A model generated the notes under the pieces. The model did not search any database and was not told the origin of the DNA. It was given only the letters and a program-made list of their open reading frames with translations. 64,000 bases of DNA from Rhizobium sp. 32-5/1 (GTDB taxonomy: Bacteria; Pseudomonadota; Alphaproteobacteria; Rhizobiales; Rhizobiaceae): positions 62,001-126,000 of the forward strand of contig NZ_CP120640.1 of the NCBI RefSeq assembly GCF_029537235.1. The letters run 5' to 3'. The translations under genes were made by a program, and so were the position numbers. The stretch's first letter is position 1. Each line of letters opens with the position of its first letter. This document shows, in pieces, positions 17,954 through 29,160 of this stretch.

Positions 17954-18883
17954 CTATTTCACCGCGCCCGCCGTCAGGCCCTTAACGATGTAGCGCTCGA
18001 GGAATATGCCGATGAGCACGAGCGGGAGAATGGCAGCACTCGCGATCGCTGCCATCGACCACCAGTTGATGCCTTGCGATCCGGTCTGGCTTGCGACCAT
18101 CACCGGCAATGTCTTGGCATCGGTACTGGTCAGAAGAGCTGCGAAAAAATACTCGTTCCAGCAGAGAATAACGGACAGGATGAAGGCTGCGACCATACCG
18201 GGCAGCGCAATGGGCACGACGATCCGCAGGAACGCGCCCCAGATCGAGCAGCCATCGACAAGCGCCGCCTGCTCCAGCTCCAGAGGGATCGTGTCGAACT
18301 GGTCGCGCATGATCCAGATGACGATCGGCAGCACCATCAGCGTGTAGACCAGGATGAGGCCGACAAGCGAGTCCAGCAGCATCAGTTGTTTGTAGAGAAC
18401 CAGGAAAGGCATCGCGAGCACGACCGGTGGCAGGATGAGCTGCGACAGGAAGAAGAAGGAGATGTCCTTGTTGCGCATCCAGAGGAATTTGTAGGAAAAC
18501 CGGCTGAGGCCGTAGGCCGCAAGCGATCCAATTATCACGGCGAGAAGCGAGGCGCCGGCCGACGCGACGATGCTGTTGAAGAAGCGCCGAATGAACTCGT
18601 CGCGCACGGTCGATTGCTCAAAGATCGTGTCGGGCGACAGGCCGAGCGAACGCCAACCTTTCCAGTCCGGCGTGAAATCCACGAAGGGAATGAGATGGCC
18701 CTGGGTCACGTTCACCGCGGTCTTGAACGACGTCGTTACCGTCCAGTAGATCGGAAACAGGGAAACGAAAGCCCAAAAGACCAGGGCGGCATAGATCAAC
18801 ATGCTGCGCGTCATGAAGCCGGGCACCGCGAAGCTAAGACGTGCGGGCGTTTCTGGACGTATTGCCTCATGTGCTGTCGACAT
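17954..18883 (-). CDS. Maltose-type ABC transporter permease (MalG-like)
   Basis: A 309-aa inner-membrane protein with six hydrophobic segments and the EAA loop EQAALVDGCSIWGAFLRIVVP that docks the ATPase. The start at ATG 18883 (M-S-T-A-H-E) lies 11 bp after the stop of the MalF-like gene; the in-frame upstream extension to 19285 is non-coding translation. It belongs to the carbohydrate uptake transporter-1 family and pairs with the MalF-like protein. It is the last gene of the maltose-type operon. Confidence 0.93.
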   Translation of the reverse strand: MSTAHEAIRPETPARLSFAVPGFMTRSMLIYAALVFWAFVSLFPIYWTVTTSFKTAVNVTQGHLIPFVDFTPDWKGWRSLGLSPDTIFEQSTVRDEFIRRFFNSIVASAGASLLAVIIGSLAAYGLSRFSYKFLWMRNKDISFFFLSQLILPPVVLAMPFLVLYKQLMLLDSLVGLILVYTLMVLPIVIWIMRDQFDTIPLELEQAALVDGCSIWGAFLRIVVPIALPGMVAAFILSVILCWNEYFFAALLTSTDAKTLPVMVASQTGSQGINWWSMAAIASAAILPLVLIGIFLERYIVKGLTAGAVK

Positions 18884-18894
18884 CGTGTCAGCCC

Positions 18895-20013
18895 TCAGTT
18901 TGTTCTTTGCATCCACCGGCTTGCCCATTTCAGGATGAGCGCGACGAAAACGATGATGATGACGAGATAGACTTCGGCGAGCATGGTGCCGTAGCCGACG
19001 TTGGAACGGTCCCGGTATTCCCGGAAGATGAAACTCGATACCGTGTCCGTCGCGCCACCCGGGCCGCCTGCCGTGACATTGATGACGATGTCGGCGAGTT
19101 TCAGCTCGAATATGATGCGCAGGATCAAGGCGGTCATGCTCACCGGCAGCATCAGGGGGAAGGTTATCTCCTTGAACGATTGCCAGCCGGTGGCGCCATC
19201 GACCCGTGCCGCCTCCTTGATTTCCGCGGGCAATGCCTGCAGGCCCGCCAGCAGCAGAACCATCATGAAGGGAATGGAGACCCACGCATCCATGGCCATG
19301 ATTGACAACCGCGCCAGCCAGGGGGTCGAAAAGAAGGCGGGATTATCCCAACCCAGATAGCGCGCCAGTGTCGCTGCGGGACCGAAACGGTACTCCATCA
19401 GCGACTTGCCAATCATCCAGCTGACAGCGACCGGGCTCAGCATCAATGGCAGCAGAAAAGCGACGCGGAAGAACTTGCGGGCCTTGATCTCCGCGTTGAG
19501 GAGAAGAGCCAGGCCGAAGGCGATCGCATATTGAATGAGAACCGCCAGAACATAGTAGACCATGTTCAAGAGTGCATTCCAGAAATAGGCATCAGCCAAA
19601 AGCGTGCGCAGATTGTCGAGGCCGTTGAAGCGTCGTCCCTCGACCGCACTGAGGTTCCAATCGGTAAACGCGATGTAGAGGCCAAAGATGGTCGGAAAGA
19701 TCACCATGGCGACGGTAAAAAGAACCGCCGGAAGGATGAAGGCCGCACGCTCGCCCGCCTCACCGCGGATCATCACCTGGGAGACGCCGAAGACCGCCGC
19801 CCAGATGAGATAGACGTAGAGGAGAGGGCGCCAGCTCTCAAAGCCCAACGCGGTGACGCCCATGGCATCAAGCGACTGAAGCGCCAGGACGGCGAGGAAA
19901 GCGACGGTCGCGAATGCCAGCATAGCCCTGCCGAGCAGGACATGTTTTCCGGCAGGAGCAGCACGGCGCGCTGCAAACGGTTCGTTCGTGACCAGCGTCA
20001 TTGACTGAGACAT
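18895..20013 (-). CDS. Maltose-type ABC transporter permease (MalF-like)
   Basis: A 372-aa membrane protein with an N-terminal pair of extra helices and the BPD_transp_1 core. The EAA loop is EAARVDGATGWQSFKEITFPL. It is longer than the MalG-like partner, as MalF-type permeases usually are. The ATG at 20013 is the natural start. It lies between the solute-binding protein gene (115-bp gap) and the MalG-like gene (11-bp gap), all on the minus strand. Confidence 0.93.
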   Translation of the reverse strand: MSQSMTLVTNEPFAARRAAPAGKHVLLGRAMLAFATVAFLAVLALQSLDAMGVTALGFESWRPLLYVYLIWAAVFGVSQVMIRGEAGERAAFILPAVLFTVAMVIFPTIFGLYIAFTDWNLSAVEGRRFNGLDNLRTLLADAYFWNALLNMVYYVLAVLIQYAIAFGLALLLNAEIKARKFFRVAFLLPLMLSPVAVSWMIGKSLMEYRFGPAATLARYLGWDNPAFFSTPWLARLSIMAMDAWVSIPFMMVLLLAGLQALPAEIKEAARVDGATGWQSFKEITFPLMLPVSMTALILRIIFELKLADIVINVTAGGPGGATDTVSSFIFREYRDRSNVGYGTMLAEVYLVIIIVFVALILKWASRWMQRTN

Positions 20014-20127
20014 GGCAGCAGACCCTCACGGCCGAAGTTTGAAAATTGTCTCTGCGGTTCCGGCGGCATGGGAGAATCATGCCGCCGGAACCCCGCAGGT
20101 GAGCCTTTGAGGCGATTGACCTCAGGC

Positions 20128-21787
20128 TCAGGCGCCGAGCGATGCCTTGTAGAGGGCTATCTGCTTGTCGCGGCCCAGCTGGTCGGTGATCTTCTCCCAG
20201 GCAACGGCAATCGCATCCGCCCCCTCCTGGGCTGTCATCTGGCCGGCGAAAACCTTGGCCAACTCGTCTTCCGCGACGCTATAATATTGGAAGATGCCGG
20301 GGATGCGCGGCTCGATGGCAGCATTGGGGTGATTGTACGAGTTTGACTGCGAGGCGAGGTAGCTCGAGATGAAGGCTTCGTCGTAGCCAGCCTCGACCCA
20401 TTCCCTCGTTTCGAACTGGCTCTTGCGATAGCACTGGAAGCCGGACGGATATGCTGCCATCCACAGAGCCAGATCCTTGCCGCCGAGATGGGCGGCGGCG
20501 CTCCAGGCTGCCCTCTTCTTTTTCGTCGCTGTCGACCCGGGCCATGACATAAACGCCCCATCCGAGGTAGGCCATGTTCGGGGCGTGGTTCGGACCGCTC
20601 GGCAGCTTGTCCCATTGGCCGGTCTTCGAATTATAGACGTCATCCGAACCGGGCAGGATATCGAAGGCAACACTGTCGCCGATCACCGACGTGTCGCTGG
20701 TGCGCGCGCCCGAACCGACATCGCCCCACCAGGAAACCATGGATCCGGTACCAGCCAGGAACTGCTGGAAGGCGGTGGTGCCAGGGTCGGCATTGAGCTG
20801 ATCGCCAGACTCCGACGGCAACGCGTCGATCACGTCCTGAATGGCCCGGACCCAGGCCGGGTTGTTGATCCGCGGCTTCATCGTATCAACGTCGAAGAGC
20901 CAGGCCTTGTCGTCCGGATGCTTGGCATAGGCGGTGGCGCGGCTGCCGAGGAAATAGAAGCCGAACCCACCCCAGGCTTTCGGCGCATCGAGATAGCCGA
21001 TCGCTTCCAGGCCGCCGATCGTCTTGCCCTTGAGAAACTTGGTGACTTCCTGAACCTTCTGCCAGGTCTTGGGCACGCCCCACTCGCCCTCGTGCCCCTC
21101 GTCCTTCCAGGCCTTTGCCAGATCGGCATCGGTAAAGTAGTCGGCGCGGTAGTTGAAGTTGTGGCAATCGCCATCAACCGAGATACGATACGTCTTGCCG
21201 TCCCAGGTTCCGACCGGCGCCTTGAGGTAGTCGACATAGTCGTCCATGTCGATCTGGGCTTTGACCCAGTCCGGCATCTCCGAAGCCAGGCCCTTGCCGC
21301 AGACGTCGCCCTCAAACGGCGCGCCCATTTCGAGAATGTCGAAATCCACCGTGCCGGTGGCGATGGCCTGCTGCAAACGCGGATTGTAATCCGCCTGCGC
21401 CAGATCGATCCACGAAATCTTGGCGCCGGTGTAGTCTTCCCAGGATTTCAGGAAGCCGCGGAAGATCACATTGTGAAGATTCTGGTTGTTGAGACCCATG
21501 AAAGACAGTTCGACGCCAGCGAATTCACCCTGCTTCACGCTGCTCTTGGTCGCGCCGAGGCACAGTCCCCCGACCTTCTGCCAATCCGCATCGGTCGGCG
21601 ACCCTTTGCCGACGCCGGGAATCTGCAGGATCTGGCTGCGCAAGGACGCGTCCTGCGCGCTGGCGCTGCCGACAGCACCGAGAATGGTGCCGGCGGCGGC
21701 AAGAGCCCCCAGACTGGCGCCGGTCTTCAAAATGGCGCGGCGGCTCAGGCCGATCGCCATCATTCTCTCGAAATCACTGACTTTCAT
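20128..21787 (-). CDS. Extracellular solute-binding protein (MalE-like), Tat signal, frameshifted
   Basis: Family-1 solute-binding protein, about 552 aa when restored. The N-terminus carries a twin-arginine signal (SRRAILKTGASLGALAAAG; cleavage near ASA-QD), so export is probably by Tat. The frame breaks at the TTTTT run 20519-20523. Upstream reads ARVDSDEK; the second frame continues KRAAWSAAAHLGGKDLALW to the stop at 20128, so one base seems extra. It feeds the MalF/MalG-like permease. It is longer than MalE (~370 aa), as in several rhizobial polyol or oligosaccharide binding proteins. Confidence 0.88.
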
Positions 21788-21872
21788 AATTCACTCCTCC
21801 CGTTGAACAAATCACCACACGTGATGGGTATCGGCCGAGCCCCTGCGTCGCGGAGCATCGGCGAAGCGGCCC

Positions 21873-22933
21873 TCAATCGAGCCGCAATCCGGTTTTCAGA
21901 TCGAAAAGATTCACGGATGCCGGGTTTGGCGACATCGCCATTGGCTGGCCGGATTGATCCTCCACCCGGTCGCGAAAGACGCCGATGACCTTCTGGTTGC
22001 CGATCCGGGCAAAGACCTGCGTCTCCGATCCCGTCGTCTCCACGACAGTGACGTTGGCCGTCACTTCGCCGCCAAGTGCGAAATGCTCCGGCCGGATGCC
22101 GTAGAACGCGGGTCGGCCGTCGGAGCCTTCCGGTGCGCGAACAAGCGGCAGCCGGATACCGTCGTCGGTCTCGAAAAGGGTGCCCCGGATGTCCGGATGA
22201 GGCCTTTGAGCAGGTTCATCGACGGCGAGCCTATGAAACCGGCAACGAAAGTGTTGGCCGGCTTGTCATAAAGCTCGAGCGGCGAACCAATTTGTTCGAC
22301 GCGTCCGTCCCGCAGGACAACGATGCGATCCGCCATCGTCATCGCTTCGACCTGGTCATGGGTGACATAGATCATCGTGGTCGCAAGCCGCCGCTGCAAT
22401 TCCTTGATCTCTGCGCGCATCTGCACCCGCAGCTTCGCATCCAGATTGGAAAGCGGTTCGTCGAACAGAAACACCTTGGGGTCGCGGACAATCGCCCGTC
22501 CCATGGCGACACGTTGTCTTTGGCCTCCGGAGAGTTGACGCGGATAGCGCGAGAGATAGGGAACGAGATCGAGGATCTCGGCCGCTTTCTTCACCCGTTC
22601 GTCGATATCCGCCTTGGGCTCTCCACGCATTTTCAATGCGAAGCCCATATTCTCGGCGACGGTCTTGTGCGGGTAGAGAGCGTAGCTCTGGAACACCATG
22701 GCAATGTCGCGATCCTTTGGCGGCAGATCGTTCACCACCTGGCCGTCGATGCGAATATCGCCGAATGTGATCGGCTCCAGGCCCGCGACCATGCGCAGAA
22801 GCGTGGATTTGCCGCAGCCCGAAGGGCCGACCAGGACCACGAACTCGCCATCGGGTATTTCCACCGAAACCCCGTGGATAACGGTCAGACTTCCGTAGGC
22901 TTTGCCGACGTTCACGATATCCATAGATGCCAA
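21873..22933 (-). CDS. Sugar ABC transporter ATP-binding protein (UgpC/MsmK-like), frameshifted
   Basis: About 353 aa restored. Seen: GPSGCGKST (Walker A), LSGGQRQRVAMGRA (signature), VFLFDEPLSNLDA (Walker B) and a C-terminal TOBE/MOBE domain. The start is probably the TTG at 22933, reading (M)ASMDIVNVGKAYG with GGAGGAG six bases upstream; the ATG at 22924 is too far from that site. Near 22196-22210 the frame breaks after SMNLLKG; the next frame continues PDIRGTLFETDDG to the stop at 21873, so one base is missing. It is the first gene of the maltose-type operon. Confidence 0.88.
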
Positions 22934-23067
22934 TGCGAACTCCTCCCCGTGCGTCGCGCTCCTCACGACGTTTGATCGTCCCTCCAGAAGGAGGCGGTAG
23001 TTGTCGCATCCAGCCACAACCACCGCCGTCCGGTCCGCCCTGGGAGGGTCGTCATTCGGTTAGAAAC

Positions 23068-23101
23068 TTCACATAATAACATATTTTTGTAAAGTCGTTT
23101 A
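23068..23101. promoter_or_regulatory. Operator-like site shared by the two sugar operons (copy 2)
   Basis: A 34-bp AT-rich element starting TTCACATAATAACATATTTT and ending with TTGTAAAGTCGTTTA. It matches the site at 17856 at 25 of the first 30 positions with no gaps. It lies 134 bp upstream of the TTG start of the transporter ATPase and 192 bp before the divergent mutarotase gene, so one regulator could control both. Confidence 0.65.
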
Positions 23102-23293
23102 TCTACGGGTTCGAAATTATTTTATTCCGCCTCTTATTCTCGCAGCCTCTTCCGGCATTGTCCCAGGAGCAACAGGCCAATACCTCCCGCCATCCGATGG
23201 AGATGTACTGTTCATCCCGCAAAGCAGGATTTGCAAACATCACAATTAGAATATATTCTGTGAAGAATGTGCCTGCAGCAAGGGAGATACCGG
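23102..23293. promoter_or_regulatory. Divergent promoter region with a 12-bp palindrome
   Basis: Leader of the mutarotase gene and upstream region of the leftward transporter operon. It contains the perfect palindrome AGAATATATTCT near 23246-23257 flanked by TCACA and TGTGA. No gene is seen. The palindrome could be a further regulator site; this is inference from position. Confidence 0.4.
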
Positions 23294-23734
23294 GTGCTAA
23301 AAAGAATAGATCCGCTCATCAACGCTGAACTGATCCACGCGTTGATGTTGATGGGACACGGAGACCAATTGGTCCTATGCGATGTCAACCATCCCGCCCA
23401 GACCATCGCTCGACAGACGACCTATGGCCGCCTCATTGACGTCTCTGGCTGCGGTCTCGTGCGCGCAGCGGAAGCAATCCTAAAGCTCTTTCCGCTCGAC
23501 ACATTTATTGACGCACCTGTGAAACGGATGCAGGTTGTCGGGGATCCGGAAAAGCAAATGCCAATCTTTTCCGCCATGCAGACGGTTGTCGATTGCGCTG
23601 AGGAGCGAGCGGTCGAGATGGAGGCGTTGGAACGCTTCGCATTTTACGAGGCGGCGAAAAACTCGTTCGCAATCGTCAGAACCTCGGATCCCGGTCCGTA
23701 CGGATGCTTCATTTTCAGCAAAGGTGTCATTTAG
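23294..23734 (+). CDS. RbsD/FucU-family sugar mutarotase
   Basis: A 146-aa RbsD/FucU protein. The start is the GTG at 23294 (AGGGAG upstream), giving V-L-K-R-I-D-P-L-I-N. The signature LMGHGDQLVLCDVNHP holds the catalytic His22 and Asp residues, and the C-terminus ends GCFIFSKGVI like FucU proteins. These enzymes interconvert anomers or pyranose/furanose forms of free sugars in the cytoplasm. It is divergent from the maltose-type transporter and downstream of the shared site, so it probably serves the same sugar. Confidence 0.88.
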   Translation: MLKRIDPLINAELIHALMLMGHGDQLVLCDVNHPAQTIARQTTYGRLIDVSGCGLVRAAEAILKLFPLDTFIDAPVKRMQVVGDPEKQMPIFSAMQTVVDCAEERAVEMEALERFAFYEAAKNSFAIVRTSDPGPYGCFIFSKGVI

Positions 23735-24078
23735 TCGAACTGACCGCCTTGAACGGATCAGAACCGTCACCCCTGTTGTTACAACTTCCATCCGTGTCAA
23801 ATTCTCTAGCCCGGACATGAGCTTGGTCTGGGTTAACCGGCCGATTCGGGGCCGATAGCGAACTGGTCACTTTTGGTGTCAGCGGATGGACAGCAGATGC
23901 GCTTTGAGACTATTCGCTCGTGCCGCGCGAGCCAATTCGTCTATATTCTCGAACCGACGACTTTACCGCTTCCTTTAACCCCGCACCGCTTGAGCCTCGG
24001 GAACGACATTGAGCATGCCAAAGCGCTTCAGTCAGAAACTGCACTTCGAGCATCGAAAGCGCGATGTCTGGGTGCCCA
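23735..24078. other. Convergent intergenic gap, no gene seen
   Basis: Tail-to-tail gap between the mutarotase and the large STAND NTPase. Short arginine-rich frames occur but none looks coding. It marks the left border of the defence-type island. No integrase site or repeat was recognised. Confidence 0.4.
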
Positions 24079-27000
24079 TTACTTCTTCTGGAGGAAGTGG
24101 CCAACTATCGCCACGGTTACGCCGACGCCAATCAACGCCCACCCGATCCACGCAGCGATCTCCGGGAGATGCAACTCGACTTCAAAGACTTGAGCGGCCA
24201 TGGCTTCGACCACGATCTGCCCCCAACCGGTAAGCGAGGTCGCTCCAAGTATGGCGATGCTTGCACCAAGCTTCAACACGCTGCTACCGAGACGCCACCG
24301 CATGAAGTCCAGCGCTCGATCTAAAACGTCTCTAGGTGCTACCGCCGAATTCACATTGGTGAGGTCGATGGTGATGACGTCTACGTCATCGATTAACGGT
24401 TCTCTTGGCTCGACGGTTTGCCAATGGTCCTCCACCTCCTCTTTCGCTTTGGTGAGGTCAGGCTCCTGCGCCCAAGGCCATCTCCATCCCTGGTTCCGGG
24501 CCGTTCGGATTAGGGCAAAGGTCCTTCGGCGAGAGCTGGATTGACCTTCCTCAGGTTTCAGCCAAGTCTCGGTGTCGACCTGATTTCCATATGGAACCAC
24601 GGCGCAGCACACTCGATGCCGGCTAGCGTGGCCGATGTCGACGACATCCAACCATTTGGTGCCGTTTTTGTGGAGCACTGCGTAAGAAGAGCACCTTGAA
24701 CCCGACATTGCCGACGCCAAGTAGGCTGATGCGGCTTCAGTATTTCCGACGTTCATCGCCTCCCCAGACAAGTTCCGCGCGACCTCCGCACCTTGCTTGA
24801 TCTGCAAGAGCCGAAGCAACGCGGTCTCCGCCAGTTGGTCAGGCGTTCGTGGGTTACGCTCGAAATTAATTGCCAGGAAATGGACATCGTCCATGGCAAA
24901 GGGTTCGATATCCCCTTCGCGCAATGCCTTTTCGTTCAGCAAACGTCGCAGCCAGGGGCGTTCGGGCTCGGCCTCGACAATGGCTTTGAGGGCTAGGAAA
25001 GCCTCCTTGCCGCGCGCGTCCCGCAATCTCTCCAGGATCGAGTCCCTCGCCTCCTGCGCATGGTCCCGCAAATCAGGGCTGTAGGCACCTGAGTTGCCGC
25101 GGGAGATGTCTTCAGAGCGGCGAATATGCCGATGGAGGATCTCATGAAGCGAGGCCAACGACAAAGGCTGGAGGAAGCCTTCCCTAGCGATCCCAGGTTC
25201 ATCGAATCGATTGCCGAACACTCGGACGGCAGTTCGCATTGCCAAGTCAGTGGCTTCTTTTTGTTCAGTGAGCTCAAACGCTCTTCGAAGGCGGCGATCG
25301 CAGCATCAGCGTCGACGCCTATCCACGAGGCGAACCAGTGGCCGGGATTTGCGGAAGTCGGGTCGAGAGCATGGGAGCGTGCCATGGCGGCGAGTTGCCC
25401 GTCAGCGACGCTCGAGCCCTTTAGGATCTTCAGTATGCTGCCCAGTGCCTTGGCGCTCTGAGGTTCACCGGATACGAGCAGGCTCAGAAGCATCGGCCCA
25501 AGCCGGCTCCATGCCCATTGGCCGGTCCAACTAACATCGCTGAGGATATCATCGCCCGTTCTATCCTTGGGCAGAGAGAATGCTTCGTACCGTATCTGCA
25601 CAAACAAGAAGTCGGCCACGACCTGAGGATGGTGCTCGAACAGTGTGGCGAACCAACTCGGGAACCCATTCAGTTCCGAGACGGCATAGCGGGCCGCAAT
25701 CTCGACCTCCTCGGCAGCCAAGGTTGCCAATACCGCCATCGACTCCGATGTTTCGATCTCCAACCCGGTCAAGCCAAGAATGGTGGAGAAAGGCGTCTGA
25801 TTGTCGGGCGCTCCCTCATTGTGGAGCTGAGGCCGGTTGTGGCGCCAATACCCTCGTGCCGCATCCCGGAACATCTCGGCCACCGAGTCTCCGAACTGCT
25901 CCCTTAATGAGCTCCAATCGTAGTCCGACCATCGGTTCGCGACATCTCGCCGGTCGCGCATACGGTGAAAGAGGTAGTGAATCGCACGCTGATCTGCAGC
26001 GCTTTCGGGATGCGCGGCGAGATTGCTGCGAATGCTGCCCAAGTTGGCCGAGAGGTACTCGCGCGAGCGGGCAAGATTGGCCGTCTCCTGCTCCTTCTGC
26101 TTGTCCTGGCGTTTCGCTCGCCGTCGCTCGTTGGCCCGGTATTGCTGCATCTCCGGGTCTGCCAGCGGGTGCAGAAACAGGTGCAGCCGGGCCGCAAGCT
26201 CCAGGTCGACGGCTGCTTTTTCAGCGCGTTGAGCCGCTTGCGAGGGCGCCCGTTCGTCCGATAGAGCTCGAACGCCAGCGACAAGGCAACCATCCGATCA
26301 TCCATCAACGCTCTGGAAGTGATGGCGTCCAATGCGACGTTGAAATCATCACCGGTGAACTTCCACGCCGCTCCGAAATTGCTGGGACGCCACCATTCCA
26401 ATAGCCGCTTGCCTGGGGCCATCTCGGCGCGCATTTGCTCGACGTCGTACCAGAATTGAGCCCAATTGAGCTCGCTCCAGTCCGCGACAAGTCCGGTAAG
26501 CTCGTCTCTCTCCGCGGTCACTCCCTCGCTCTGGTAGATTCGGGCCGCACTGACCTTTCTGATGATCGACAGCGCCACTGGCGAGAATGCCGCAGGACTG
26601 CGTTCGAGGATGAGCCGCTCTACAGCACGGGCCGCCGGAGCAAGTAGCCATTCGAAGCGTATCGAAATGTTGTTGTATCGGCGCTCCACCACCGGCGAGC
26701 GGCTAAGGAGGGCCGCCATGCCGTCGATCAGATCCGGGAGGGCGTCGGGGGTGACGCGACCGACGAACGCTTTGGCTTCGGACGCCAGATAATCGACGCT
26801 GTGCTTCCGCTTCGGCTCTGCCCGTTCCGCCGCGGAGAGGAACCAGGCCACGTCACCCGCAGAACCACCAAGGCCAGAGAGGATTTCCGCCACTTGGCGC
26901 CTGGGTCGTTCACCCGGCCCTAGGAGGAACTCCGCTCTGACGGCGGCCAAGGTCTCCTCGTCGGCAATGCTCCTGAGTGCCTTGAACGCCGTCAGCTTTC

Positions 27001-28646
27001 TGTGGCCATGATCGGCGATATTGGTAGCGAACTTGAGCACCTCCGGCAGTGCGGCGCGGAGCCGTCCGAGCCATACCATTCGGAGCAAGAAAGGGGCGAT
27101 TTCCTCATGGTCCGCGTATTGCCGCAGGAGGCTTCTGACGTCTTCAGCCAGGTCATCGTCGGCGAAACGCTGCACAGCAGCGTAGTCCAGGGCCGATCGG
27201 CCAGAAGCGCCGTCAGCCAGCAGCTCGCAAACTTCGGCGAGGATGCGTCGGCGATCATCGAGTGGGAGTCGACCTGGATCTCCCCTTCAAAGACCACCTC
27301 TGGCGCCAACTCCATCACGCGCGAGCGGATACCGTGATCCTGCGCCACCAACCAGGGCAGCACCGGACGAAGCAGTGGAGTTGCGATCTCGATGCCGAAT
27401 TTCTTCCGGAAAAGAGCTGTTCCGACCCAAGCCGGGAGGGGGCTTTAGCAAGGAGATCTGCAAACCACTCCGCTGCAAGGAACTCGCGCACCGATCGATG
27501 ATGGAAACGAACCGTTCCGTAGATCGCGGGATCGAAAATGGGGCGCTGAAGGAGAATGCCGATCTCTGCGCTGCTCCAAGAGGGCAGGAGTCCTGACGCG
27601 TCGATACCCTCATCGAGCCCGGAGGCACCGTCAGGAACTCGAATTACCTGAACACCGCTCAAGGTCGTCGCAGCGGCCAGCGTCCGAGCCCCTTCGCGGG
27701 CGCGTTCCGGGGAGAGCTTCGCCGCTTCTGCGCGGGTTTGGTCGCGCTCGGTCAGTCGCCGGGCCACATTGGCGGACATCATCTCCCAGCGAGTCCCGAT
27801 CCGACCGTTCTCGCGCCAAAACTGAACGACGTCTTCCAGATCCTGTGGGCGACGAGCGAAAGCAGTCGCGTCCTTTCGTTCGATCTCCTCAAGGAAGGCG
27901 TGGGTATTGCTGATGCCTTTGGCTGCCGCGAACTTGCCGATCTGCACGTCGGTCAACTCCTCGAGTCCGACAACCGCGAAACCGGGGGCGATCTCTTCGG
28001 CCTTGCCATCTGCATCTTCGACGGTCTCGAACCCATCTTGGGTGCTGTCGTCCGGGTTCTCGACGATGGTCCGGCGCCCTGATCTCGGCGTAGGGTGCGG
28101 AAGCAGGTCGCGACACAGGACCAAGTCGGTCACGGGGCGCCATGCGCCGATGCGACTTGTCAGGATGATGTGCGCCCTGCTGCTCGCACCGACGGTTGCG
28201 AGGATGTACGACATGCTTAAGACGGCGAGCTCGAAGTCGGCGGGGTGGCGGAGCCGGGCTTCGTCTACCGAGTCCAGCAGCAGCCAACCTTCCTCACCAC
28301 CAGCGAGCCAGTCTTGAAACGACTTGTGCATTCCTGGTTCGAAGGCCAGTTCGAAGTGGTTGGCAACCCGTTCGAGACGAATGAAGAAAGCCGGCTTGCC
28401 GTCAGCGCGCAGTCGTCGTGCAAGATCTTCGATTTCGCGTGTCTTGCCTGCACCGGCCACTGCAAGGACGATTACCCGCATTTCGCTGATGAGTTGGCCC
28501 CATGTACGGCCCCGCCCGCGTCCCAACATACTCTGTAGGTCGGTGTCATCTGAGAGACCGTTTCCCAGTGATATGTCGCTCAGAGTTCGTCCGAGATCCA
28601 CGAAATCAGAGGAAACGCCAGTCAAGGGAATCAGTGCGTTAGTCAT
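24079..28646 (-). CDS. Large STAND/NACHT-like NTPase with C-terminal membrane helices, frameshifted
   Basis: One gene of about 1520 codons, broken by four single-base shifts near 27438-27442, 27240-27250, 26217-26221 and 25258-25262 (mostly runs of five C/G or A/T). Restored N-terminus: Walker A VAGAGKTREI (~63-72), Walker B WLLLDSVDEA (~121-130), sensor-like ILTSR (~161-165) and FHHRSVREFLAA (~381-392), the motif that closes NACHT/STAND modules. Then come ~1000 residues of helical, repeat-like sequence. The last ~65 residues hold two hydrophobic segments (KLGASIAILGATSLTGWG; WIGWALIGVGVTVAIVGHFL) and end HFLQKK. Large STAND proteins are bacterial anti-phage sensors; a membrane-acting effector is inferred from the C-terminus. 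Neighbours are other defence-type genes. Confidence 0.75.
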
Positions 28647-29160
28647 GGCCAACAGCTAGCATAGTTTCGGGTATTTGCAGTATTGAGGTAACGAGTAGTG
28701 CACAACTTGCTGCAACCGACCGCTGCCAATCAAAGCTGCCGCTTATTGCCCACCAAGTCTAATGTGTACCTGCGATAAAGTCAGAAGTTAGCTTGCTTTA
28801 TGTTGAGAAATTACGGCTGCAGTGGAGCGAGGGGAAAACAAAAGGGGAGGAACCGATCAGTGCGCAAGAATTGAAGGGCCGCTTTACGACAAGAAATAAT
28901 CCCGTGCGAATGGCTTAAACGAAGGAGAAAGGCCGTCGTTGAACGCAATAACCGTAAATGTCAGCAACGGGCGCGACACCTGACGAACCTTAAAGCTCTT
29001 GAACAGATTCAAACTAGAGACCGGTGAATAGATTGCTGATAGCAATAGGATTCCAACCTTGAACAGTCATCGTAACGTTCGGCCTTGCTACCAACTTCCT
29101 GTATGCTCGGTTTGTCAAATCTCTCCGCGGCAAGGCAATGTCCTAAAGCACTGGTGAAAG
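28647..29160. other. Intergenic gap upstream of the STAND gene, no gene seen
   Basis: This 514-bp, comparatively AT-rich stretch separates two leftward genes and should hold the STAND gene's promoter. No open frame with plausible composition, no tRNA and no repeat array was seen. A non-coding RNA cannot be excluded. Confidence 0.4.

Noticed and set aside
20477..21988. A 503-codon plus-strand frame
   Set aside because: Antisense to the Tat-exported solute-binding protein; low-complexity composition and no ribosome binding site.
24079..28646. Four or five separate hypothetical genes
   Set aside because: The frames overlap at their ends, each continues the previous one after a one-base correction (mostly at runs of five identical bases), and only the joined product has a start, a complete NTPase and a sensible C-terminus.
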